64,000 bases of DNA from Paramecium octaurelia (lineage: Eukaryota; Ciliophora; Oligohymenophorea; Peniculida; Parameciidae), in NCBI GenBank assembly GCA_905182995.1, contig CAJJDP010000098.1:343059-407058 (forward strand), written 5' to 3'. Position 1 is the stretch's first letter; each line of letters opens with the position of its first letter. This document shows, one piece after another, positions 54,078 to 64,000 of the stretch. Below the pieces are notes generated by a model, which was given only the letters and a program-made list of their open reading frames with translations, searched no databases and was not told the DNA's origin. Both the position numbers and the translations under genes were made by a program.

Positions 54078-55617
54078 TTAATTGAAATACTATAGACCAT
54101 GTAAGATTTTAGAAATAATAATAAACTTCATATACCTTAATAGGATATTGTATGGATTTATCGTAGATATTCAACACGATAAACTTTACCATATCAAATA
54201 AAGAAAAAGCTAACTTTACGCTCAATTTTTGTTCAAATATGGATTGACATATCCCTTTAAAAATTCCTTTTTTTAATAGCTAGATATCTTCAGAATTACT
54301 CCTAAGATGCAATACACATGTTTTCATTATTTACCACTCGAATTAAACTCCATTCAGCCAAATACTGGCTGCTTCTACTTAAATTTGAGAAAAAACTTCT
54401 TCGATAGTTTCTAAAAACTCCTTTTTTATTTTACTCTACATGTATCCATTTTCATTCTTTAATTAATAAGAAAATATTATTCTCAACAAATCATTACAAA
54501 TTTATAGTAATTAATGAAAAAGAAAGCCTGATAGCTTAATATAAATAAGTAATTATTTCATTAATTATCCTGTAATTTTTTCTATCAATTAATAATTTTT
54601 TGTAGTTTCAGATTAATAAATACAAAGAATATGAAATACTAATTTATTGTTTTAAAACCAACAAAATGCAGCAAGTACTTCATCCTGATTCAATTTATCT
54701 TAAAAACTTAAAGATTTTTCAGAAATTATTTTTGTAAATGTTGATAATTAGGTTACGAACCCTTCAGGAATTTATTGGAAATTAGGGTAAACATCAATCT
54801 TATTCGAGGACGTTTTTGTCAAACAGCTTCCACCACCTCTTAATCTAATAAAGGATATAAAATGAGTATCTATCTGATGATTTGAAATTTAAAGTTAGAT
54901 CAAAGCAATTCTCAACTTAATCTATTCTGGTAAACTAAAGTTTCTCTAATTCTATTCTTGATAGCTCTTAGCATGTGCTATAGTAATTGTCTTCCCTATG
55001 TAATTCATGGTTAGAATAAAAATAAAAAATAATAATTAAAATCTATTAAACCAATCCTTCGTTTTATACCCTATTTCATAATTCTTAACCGATGTTGTAT
55101 TATCTTGACGAAAAATAATTGAACATACATTATCATGATCATTACAATATTCATCACAGCATTATTGATCTAATGCTTTGAACAGATATTATTATTCAAC
55201 TATTTTTGGACACACCTTGTCTCTAATCCATTAATGCAGTTATAATTCTATTAACATCCTCTATAATTATGTTAGATCTTGGAAGTCTCGTAAGAATTAC
55301 CTATAACTTAAAATCCTGAACCAAAACTTGACTTTTTCTTAAAAACACCCAAAGTTACTAGATTTCCACCTGCTTTTGTTTGTTCTTATGATTGTAATTT
55401 TATTATATAAAGTTGTTTTGCCAACACTAATTGATAAGCCTAATAGAATAATTATCTTTCTAATTTATTTATAAAATAAATAACAAATTTCTTAATAATA
55501 TTAAGAAATAATATAACATAATTTAATGGTTTTAAAAATTTATTTGCGAAAAATCAAATTAAATAATGAGTATTATTAGAATAAGCTCTAATCATTCAAA
55601 AATTCAAAGTTTTGATA
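54078..55617. repeat. 1540-bp direct copy, right of N
   Basis: Perfect copy of 52537-54076; likely assembly overlap. Gene-like content in it is a duplicate of the STAND gene's N-terminus and should not be counted. Confidence 0.9.
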
Positions 55618-55652
55618 ATGTAAAAATAATTTTAATAATATTGAATTATATT

Positions 55653-56119
55653 TCACTATGAACGACCCCTTTGGATAACAAGATTTATACTTTTGTGGCA
55701 GGAGTGTTTGAATATCTCTGTGCGATTGAAGAACTTATAACATAGCGAGCATATCATCCTCTCATCAAATGATAGCCTCACCATTTCTTAGCGTAATATA
55801 ATTTGGTTTAACAAATCTACAATCACTTGAATTGTTCATTGTGGTCTGTTAGTTTTTTGTAAACCTAATACTACATTTTTTATCCTTTATTGTTCTTATC
55901 ACTACCATCTTTATCTCTATTAGTTTGGTACGAAGAACACCTCCAAATCTGATGTATTGAGAACAACATCTGCTACCTAAATATGGTCTTTTACTAGTCC
56001 CTCTATCTTGCTAAAGTCATCATCTTCTAGTTCGATAAAACTCAAACTACTTTATATAGTGATATATATCTAATCTAAGTAAAACTAAATTACTTGTAAA
56101 ATTTGAAATGTATTATCAT
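55653..56119 (-). CDS. zinc-finger-like protein (structure tentative)
   Basis: Ends at TGA 55653-55655. The last 45 residues read EMVRLSFDERMICSLCYKFF then EIFKHSCHKSINLVIQRG, a Cys-x2-Cys...His-x-Cys arrangement like a small zinc finger. Upstream, SFIELEDDDFSKIEGLVKDH is clearly protein-like but in another frame, so one or more introns are needed; an ATG at 56119 is possible. It shares its tail with the fragment next to the internal telomere at 40.0 kb. Confidence 0.45.
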
Positions 56120-57116
56120 AACTTATGGTTGTACGATTTTTTATTTTCAAGATTAGAAAATAAGATATACTAATTTTGAGGCTTCGCAAAAAACGCTGTT
56201 GAAAGAATTAAAAATAAAATATGATGTTTCCTTTGAGGAAAAAATAATCTCAAGTTATACAAACTTGAAAAATAAGACCTTTCTATTGATAGTTTAGTTA
56301 ATTTAAGTGACCAGAAAAGAATTTTATATAATTTTCATCCTCATATAATACTCTATTTCTTTGAGAAATTGTAGTTACTCTCTGACTTTCATATTACTGA
56401 TATTTGATTAAAAAGTTGCCACACCCATAAAGTAAATGAATCAAATTCACGATATTAAAATATTTCCTCGTTAAAGACCTTCAATATATTACCCAAATCG
56501 TTTAACACTAAGTTAATAAGAATTGCAAATTTTTAAGTAGTCTCTATTAACAAATAAATATTACTAGAAAAAGTATACTTATATTGCGCTTCCAAGGAGG
56601 AAAATAGAGGAAGAAAGCAACAAAGAAATTGTTATTATTTATTATTGATAATTCTCAATCAAAATATATAGTTAAATATTTAAGACTAATACAAATGTGA
56701 CTTTCTAATCTAGTTTTTCCATTCCTAACTATTCGAATTCGGTTCATTTAAGAATACTTTATTAGATAATTGCATAAATTAATTCAACTTATAAATCAAA
56801 ATATCAAAAAATAGAAAGACAGAATTCCAAGGATTATTTTATATTGGATAGTTAGAATGGATTGAAATTAGAGAATATTGTGAAAAAATTTATATATCTG
56901 AAACAAAATTCATCATAATTCATGAGAATCAAATTGATTTTAACCAAAAATAATGATATAGTAATTAAGGAAGTTAAAGATAAAAAGATTTTAAATTTAT
57001 TGGTAATAACAATCCTTATTTTAAAAGAAGATATGTAATCGTTAAGTAGATCAAAACTAGAATAGTAAAATATTTTGATATTGTTTATTTTTATAAAAAG
57101 CGATATTAATGTTATA
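56120..57116. other. AT-rich, nothing recognised
   Basis: About 1 kb with no supportable gene. Confidence 0.4.
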
Positions 57117-60100
57117 TCATAAAACAAAGAAACTACCTTTTGATTTAAATAATGGATGTAGATCTAAACCTTAATAAGTAACAAATTCCCCTTTCAAAAT
57201 TATAGCTCTATTGATTTAAAAGTTGGTGCATAAGGAAATTTGTAGAATAGTTATTTTAGATGTAGCTATAACATAATAATAAATAAATACAACTATCTCT
57301 AGTTGAAAAGATAGTGGGTGGAAACTTGGCCAGAATTTTTTGGTAACGTTTGTTATCAGTTAAGATTTCTTGTCCTGTTGTAATATTCCATAGACGAATA
57401 GACCCATCATAATTATCAGATGCTAGTGAAGTACGATCAGGAGATAAACTCACTTAATAAACATAACTAGTATGACTATCTAATTTGGCTAGCTATCCTT
57501 TCTTAACAGACCATAAAAGGATGGATTTATCATCACTACCAGATGCTAAAGTAGTACCATCTGGAGAGAAACAGACTGACATGACATAATGAGTATGGCC
57601 ATGTAATTTCGCTTGTTATTATGTTGTTTTAAAATCCCATAAACGGATAGAGTTATCATAACTACCAGATGCTAATGTATTACTATCAGGAGAGAAACAG
57701 ACAGACATGACATAATGAGTATGACCATCCAATTTCGCTTGTTATTATCCTGTCTTAACATTCCATAAACGGATAGAGTTATCATTACTACCAGATGCTA
57801 ATGTGTTATTATCAGGCGAAAAACAGACAGACATGACATAATGAGTATGACCATCCAATTTCGCTTGTTATTATCCTGTCTTAACATTCCATAAACGGAT
57901 AGATTTATCATTACTACCAGATGCTAATGTGTTATTATCAGGCGAAAAACAGACAGACATGACATAATGAGTATGACCATCCAATTTCGCTTGTTATTAT
58001 CCTGTCTTAACATTCCATAAACGGATAGATTTATCATTACTACCAGATGCTAATGTGTTATTATCAGGCGAAAAACAGACAGACATGACATAATGAGTAT
58101 GACCATCCAATTTCGCTTGTTATTATCCTGTCTTAACATTCCATAAACGGATAGATTTATCATTACTACCAGATGCTAATGTGTTATTATCAGGCGAAAA
58201 ACAGACAGACATGACATAATGAGTATGACCATCCAATTTCGCTTGTTATTATCCTGTCTTAACATTCCATAAACGGATAGATTTATCATTACTACCAGAT
58301 GCTAATGTGTTATTATCAGGCGAAAAACAGACAGACATGACATAATGAGTATGACCATCCAATTTCGCTTGTTATTATCCTGTCTTAACATTCCATAAAC
58401 GGATAGATTTATCATTACTACTAGATGCTAATGTAGTACCATCAGGAGAGAAACAGACTGAATTTACAGTGCTGGTATGACCCTCTAATTTGGCTTTTTA
58501 TTATCCGGCCTTAACATTCCATAAACGGACAGAGTTATCATTACCCATCAATTCTCCACTACCAGATGCTAAAGTAGTACCATCAAGAGAGAAACAGACT
58601 GTATTGACAGCATTACTATGACCATCTAACTTGGCTTTTAGTAAACCATGGTTAATATCCCATAAACAGATAGAACTATCTTAGCTGCCAGATGCTAATG
58701 TAGTACCATCAGGAGAGAAACAGACTGAATTTACAGTGCTAGTATGACCCTCCAATTTAGCTTTTTATTATCCTGTCTTAACATTCCATAGACAGATAGA
58801 CTTATCATCGCTACCAGATGCTAATATAGTACCAGAAGGAGAGAAACAGGTTGACCATACAGTGCTAATATGGCCACGCAATATAGCTTTTTAATATCTA
58901 GGCTTAACATCCCAGAAACGGATAGAGTTGTCGCTACTTCCAGATGCTAATATAGTACCATTAGGAGAGAAGCAAATTGAATAAACAATGTTAGTATGAC
59001 CATCTAATTTGGCTTTTTGCTATCTTGTTTTAACATCCCATAATCGAATAGAGTTATCTCTACTACAAGAGGCTAATGTAGTACCATTCGGAGAGAAACA
59101 AATTGTATAAACAATATTAGTATGACCATCTAATTTGGCTTTTTGCTATCTTGTTTTAACATCCCATAATCCAATAGTGTTATCTCTACTACAAGAGGCT
59201 AATGAAGTACTATCAGGAGAAAAACAAACAAACATGACAGCATGAGTATGACCCTTCAATTAGGCTTTCTATTATCCTGTCTTAACATTCCATAAGCGGA
59301 TAGAGTTATCATTACCCATAAATTCTCCACTACCAGATGCTACTGTAGTACCGAAAGGGGAGAAACAGACTGAATTTACAGTGCTAGTATGACCATCCAA
59401 TCTTGCTTGCTATTATCCTGTCTTANCCATAAACGGATAGATTTATCATTACTACTAGATGCTAATGTAGTACCATCAGGAGAGAAACAGACTGAATTTA
59501 CAGTGCTGGTATGACCCTCTAATTTGGCTTTTTATTATCCGGCCTTAACATTCCATAAACGGACAGAGTTATCATTACCCATCAATTCTCCACTACCAGA
59601 TGCTAAAGTAGTACCATCAAGAGAGAAACAGACTGTATTGACAGCATTACTATGACCATCTAACTTGGCTTTTAGTAAACCATGGTTAATATCCCATAAA
59701 CAGATAGAACTATCTTAGCTGCCAGATGCTAATGTAGTACCATCAGGAGAGAAACAGACTGAATTTACAGTGCTAGTATGACCCTCCAATTTAGCTTTTT
59801 ATTATCCTGTCTTAACATTCCATAGACAGATAGACTTATCATCGCTACCAGATGCTAATATAGTACCAGAAGGAGAGAAACAGGTTGACCATACAGTGCT
59901 AATATGGCCACGCAATATAGCTTTTTAATATCTAGGCTTAACATCCCAGAAACGGATAGAGTTGTCGCTACTTCCAGATGCTAATATAGTACCATTAGGA
60001 GAGAAGCAAATTGAATAAACAATGTTAGTATGACCATCTAATTTGGCTTTTTGCTATCTTGTTTTAACATCCCATAATCGAATAGAGTTATCTCTACTAC

Positions 60101-62327
60101 AAGAGGCTAATGTAGTACCATTCGGAGAGAAACAAATTGTATAAACAATATTAGTATGACCATCTAATTTGGCTTTTTGCTATCTTGTTTTAACATCCCA
60201 TAATCCAATAGTGTTATCTCTACTACAAGAGGCTAATGAAGTACTATCAGGAGAAAAACAAACAAACATGACAGCATGAGTATGACCCTTCAATTAGGCT
60301 TTCTATTATCCTGTCTTAACATTCCATAAGCGGATAGAGTTATCATTACCCATAAATTCTCCACTACCAGATGCTACTGTAGTACCGAAAGGGGAGAAAC
60401 AGACTGAATTTACAGTGCTAGTATGACCATCCAATCTTGCTTGCTATTATCCTGTCTTAACATTCCACAAACAGATAGAGAGATCATTACTACTAGATAC
60501 TAATGTAGTACCATCAGGAGAGAAACAAACTGAATTGACATTATGAGTATGACCATCCAATTTTGCTTGTTATTATCCTGTCTTAACATTCCATAATAGG
60601 ATAGATTTATCATTACTACTAGATGCTAAAGTAGTACCATCAGGAGAGAAACAGACTGAATTTACATAATGAGTATGACCATCTAATTTCGCTTGTAATT
60701 ATCCTGACTTAACATTCCATAAACAGATAGACTTATCATAACTACCAGATGCTAATGTAATGCCATCTGGAGAGAAATGGACTGATCTCACACTATCACG
60801 GTGACCATCTTTGCCATTTTAATATCTGGTCTTGACATCCCATAAAACGATGGAGTTATCTTATCTACTAATTGCTAATATAGTACTGTCTGGAGAGAAA
60901 CAGACAGAATTTCCAATGCTAGTAATACAATCCAATTTAGCTTATTATTTTCCTTTCCTAACATCCCAAAAACGGATAGAATGATCTGAACCACTAGATG
61001 TTAATGTAGTACCATCTGGAGAGAAACAGACTGAATTTACACTGCTTGTATGACCATGTAATTTAACTTTTTATTACCCTGTCTTGACATCCCATAAAAG
61101 AATAAAATTATCATAACTACAAGATGCTAATATAGTGCCGTCAGGAGAGAAACAGACAGACATAACCATATGAGTATGAAAATCTAATTTGGCTTTTTAT
61201 TATTCTCTCTTAACATTCCATAAACGGATGGAGAGATCATCACTACCAGATGCTAATATAGTACCATCAGGAGAGAAACAGACTGATCTAACATAACCAG
61301 TATGACCATATAACCTTGCTTTTTATTATGCTGTCTTAATATTCCATAAATAGATGGTTTAATCTTAACTTCCACATGCTAATATAAAACCATCTGGAGA
61401 GAAACAAAGTGTTATTACAAAACCAGTATGACCCATCAATTTCAACAATTATTTACTTGTTATAAGATTCTATAAATACACATAATAGCCGCTGCAAAAA
61501 GCTAATATATTACCATTAGGAGAGAAGCAGACTGATTTCACGTTTTTCTATTTCAATAATAAAGACTATGATTTTCGTATTTTTAAATTCCACAAATGAA
61601 TTGAATTATCATTACTGCTAAACGCTATGAAATTGCCATCTTGTGAAAAGCAAATTGAATTAGCCATACCACCATGCACATCTATCTATATTTCCTCATT
61701 TAATCTTAAATTTTTCCATTTACAATTAAATAATCTGGATCCATTAAAATTTATTCCACTAATATCGACATTATCAAATTAGGATCCACTAAAGTCACAT
61801 TTTACAAAGTTTGCTCCTACCAGTGAAATATTTTTAATTTTAACATTTTCAAAAGATTTTGTTCTTAAATCAATCTTCATTTAAACTAAGAAATGAAGAG
61901 AATTTGATCCACATTAGATAAATCTGTCATCTACACTTGTGAGAAGTACTAGAAATTATAAAAATTTGATAATCTTCTCTTAATTTTGTATTTTCTTCAT
62001 TATAATTTCTTTAGTTTCTTTATAATCATTAGTTGAATAATTATTTTTATTAAAGTCATGCGCAGCGATTTATTGGAGAATATTAGTAACTTTCTAAATG
62101 TTACTTTTTGTGGTACAAAGCTTCCACCACTTATCAAAACATTATATACTATCACTTAAAAAAATGCATTTTTCCAAATGTAGCTGATATAATTATTTTG
62201 AAAGGTATTCTAGTGAATCTGAAACTCTTTCCTTTAAGAGCATTTCAATGATTAAATTGAATAGTTAAGCATCTATACCTTTAAGGGGTTATAACAAGTC
62301 ATAAAAATCACTTTTCATATTTGACAT
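57117..62327 (-). CDS. pentapeptide-WD40 repeat protein, 1,382 aa after removing assembly duplicate
   Basis: ATG 62327 ([20 protein letters not shown]), TGA 57117-57119, one 28-nt intron (57266-57293). The raw frame is broken, but removing one 1033-bp copy plus the N at 59426 leaves exactly 1,383 codons. About 165 helical residues precede pentapeptide units ([34 protein letters not shown]), then about 25 WD40 units of 42 aa with [14 protein letters not shown] and [12 protein letters not shown]. The C-terminus ends in [15 protein letters not shown] and [10 protein letters not shown]. It has the back half of the STAND gene at 43-53 kb but no NACHT. WD40 repeats form beta-propellers for protein binding. 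Confidence 0.85.
57690..58400 (-). repeat. tandem 126-bp WD40 units, nearly identical
   Basis: More than five consecutive 126-bp units (42 codons, one WD40 blade each) are almost base-for-base identical, including silent positions; the phrase GGCGAAAAACAGACAGACAT recurs at 126-bp spacing from about 57817. Units outside this run differ at many sites, so this block was recently expanded or homogenised. Confidence 0.9.
58393..59425. repeat. 1033-bp direct copy, left of N
   Basis: Identical to 59427-60459 across a single N. Spans several divergent WD40 units including two carrying an unusual GELMGN insertion, so identity is not simple repeat similarity. Unmerged contig overlap. Confidence 0.9.
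59427..60459. repeat. 1033-bp direct copy, right of N
   Basis: Perfect copy of 58393-59425. With the N, the extra 1034 bp is not a multiple of three and breaks the WD40 gene; removal restores it. Confidence 0.9.
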
Positions 62328-63884
62328 TTTCTTTTTTTTTAAAAATATTAACTTTTATTTTTTTATATTGAGTTTTATACTATAACCCCAGAAAAGTATC
62401 TTGTGTTGAATTATTAGAAAGAAAAGCAAACATTGTAAAGATTTAGAGTTGATGTAATTTATTATAGCGTAATTTCACATATCCTTGTAGATGATTTGAT
62501 TCTTTACGAATATTGAATAAAATTCTAAACAAATTATTAACATCATCACATACCATCAACAAGATTTCTCAGTAAGAAAGGTTAATATCATAGTTCATTT
62601 GGATTAATTTCAAAATAAATCAATTTTTTTTTTTCAAGAATTATTAAATTTTATTTTAGCTTTATTTTGATCATAATCCAACAATAATAATAAGTAATTC
62701 TATGCAACTAAAGTACATTATAAATATTCTAATTTTTCTACTATTCTATCATATTATCATTCTGATATGTAAAGAGGAATTATTAGATAGATGAATAACT
62801 AATAAAAAATAATTAAGATATTATAGATTTTATTAAATTAGAGATGAAATAGATACTCTAGTTAGATTAAAAAATTAAGTAACAAAGATAACTAACTTAT
62901 ATGTTAAAAGGATCAAAATTAGAAAATATTGAAACAATAGGAGAAATAAGATAGGCTTTGTTTAATTATGTTATTAAATATTAAACATAAATTAGATTAA
63001 TTTATCAAACACGATTTGCAATTTAATTAATTATTATCAATAGATTCAAATAGACTAAAATGATAATATACAGGAAAATAAAATCAGTCTAGAGATGTTC
63101 GAATTTATTTCAGAATGAAAATTATAAGATTAATTTTTAATCAATCTTGAATCTGCTAATTTATAAATTGAATTATTGAAAGATTCAGAAATATAAAATA
63201 GAAAAGAAAAACAAACTAAATTTTGATTGAGTTGGTAAAGACGATGCAGAATTCTTGAACCTATTGAAGAAAAAATTTATAAATTGAATTATTTTTGAAG
63301 AAAATGTATAAATTTATTATGGTTGATGAACAGAAGAACAATTACTAGAGGTAACATCTTAAAAGGAAAACCGCTAATCAGATCGAAGGATGAAAAAAAA
63401 AAAATCTTAATTTAAGAGAAATAGAAGGAAATATAGAAACATTTGACAACCTTTAACCAAATCATTAAAAAAAAGAATAATTATAACAGCAATCAACATA
63501 ATAAATATAATTATAATTAGAATAATAAATAAGTGTAAATTTCTTAAATTAATGATGCAAAAATCAAATTCTTGTAAATTCAGTATGAATCTTAATTAAC
63601 ACTAATTAATAGAAAATTAAATTTTTAAATATATGATTGAAAGTCAGAATTGAGTGTTGTTATTAAAGAGATGAAAATTTTATGAATCTGCAATTAGTGG
63701 AAGGGAGTTAGCTTAAATTTGAGGTAGAGAATTAGAATATTGAATTAATTAAAATTAAAAATAACTCCTAATTTACAAAATACGAATCAAGATCAAACTC
63801 TCCTCGCTTATTTTACTTATCTTCAATTAGAAAATTTCCCGAACAGCATGTATTTGCAGGTGTTCTTATAATATTTTTCTAAAT
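62328..63884. other. subtelomeric AT-rich DNA
   Basis: About 1.5 kb with short broken frames on the plus strand rich in Asn/Lys/Ile, none supportable as a gene. It separates the last gene from the telomere. Confidence 0.5.
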
Positions 63885-64000
63885 GGGTTTGGGTTTGGGT
63901 TTGGGTTTGGGTTGGGTTTGGGTTTGGGTTTGGGGTTGGGGTTGGGGTTGGGGTTGGGGTTGGGGTTGGGTTTGGGGTTGGGGTTGGGGTTGGGGTTGGG
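63885..64000 (+). repeat. terminal telomere, TTTGGG/TTGGGG mixed repeats
   Basis: At least 116 bp of G-strand repeats in which TTTGGG and TTGGGG are interspersed, the mixed pattern produced by Paramecium telomerase. The array runs to the window edge, so this is the right end of the macronuclear chromosome. Confidence 0.97.

Noticed and set aside
54078-55008. Second STAND gene start at 55008
   Set aside because: It is a base-perfect copy of the true 5' end across an N and stops at the contig boundary, so an assembly duplicate.
57690-60460. Regular 126-bp repeats resembling a CRISPR array or minisatellite
   Set aside because: The period is 42 codons, the frame is open, and each unit encodes a WD40 blade; there are no spacers.

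Overview
The window is ciliate macronuclear DNA, almost certainly Paramecium. Long coding frames use TAA and TAG as glutamine with TGA as the only stop. Genes sit tens to hundreds of bases apart, introns are 20-31 nt (GT..AG, usually TAG at the 3' end), and the right edge is a telomere of mixed TTTGGG/TTGGGG repeats typical of this genus. A standard-code reading shatters nearly every gene, so all coordinates below come from re-reading the frames with the ciliate code and removing tiny introns; for most genes the exon lengths sum to an exact multiple of three.

Region 1 (1-23.9 kb) is an ordinary, dense housekeeping stretch: a small membrane protein, a Gln-rich protein, a ROMO1/Mgr2-like mitochondrial protein, two Cys-rich/RING membrane proteins, an ankyrin-tailed L-asparaginase, a two-TM protein, an STK32-like kinase, a dual-specificity phosphatase, a coiled-coil protein, a FAIM-like protein with endocytic peptide motifs, an IQ-motif protein, an ARF GTPase, a 602-aa multipass membrane protein, the ER chaperone BiP, a sterol-desaturase-family enzyme and a secreted protein.

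Region 2 (23.9-39.2 kb) is gene-poor and AT-rich, with decayed pentapeptide/WD40 genes, a transporter relic, a TMEM43-like gene and a long TPR gene whose TPR units each carry their own intron. It ends in a G-strand telomere, followed by 529 N and then a C-strand telomere. Region 3 (39.7-64 kb) is therefore a separate chromosome end, or an alternative telomere site. It is dominated by two large minus-strand genes: a 3,446-codon NACHT/pentapeptide/WD40 STAND-type protein, and a pentapeptide/WD40 protein with a run of nearly identical 126-bp WD40 units. It ends in a true terminal telomere.

The assembly is visibly flawed. Four N sites (28918-29006, 35027, 54077, 59426) are each flanked by perfect direct copies of 1008, 1346, 1540 and 1033 bp. 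These are best read as overlapping contig ends that were not merged: removing one copy plus the N restores the WD40 gene's reading frame exactly.
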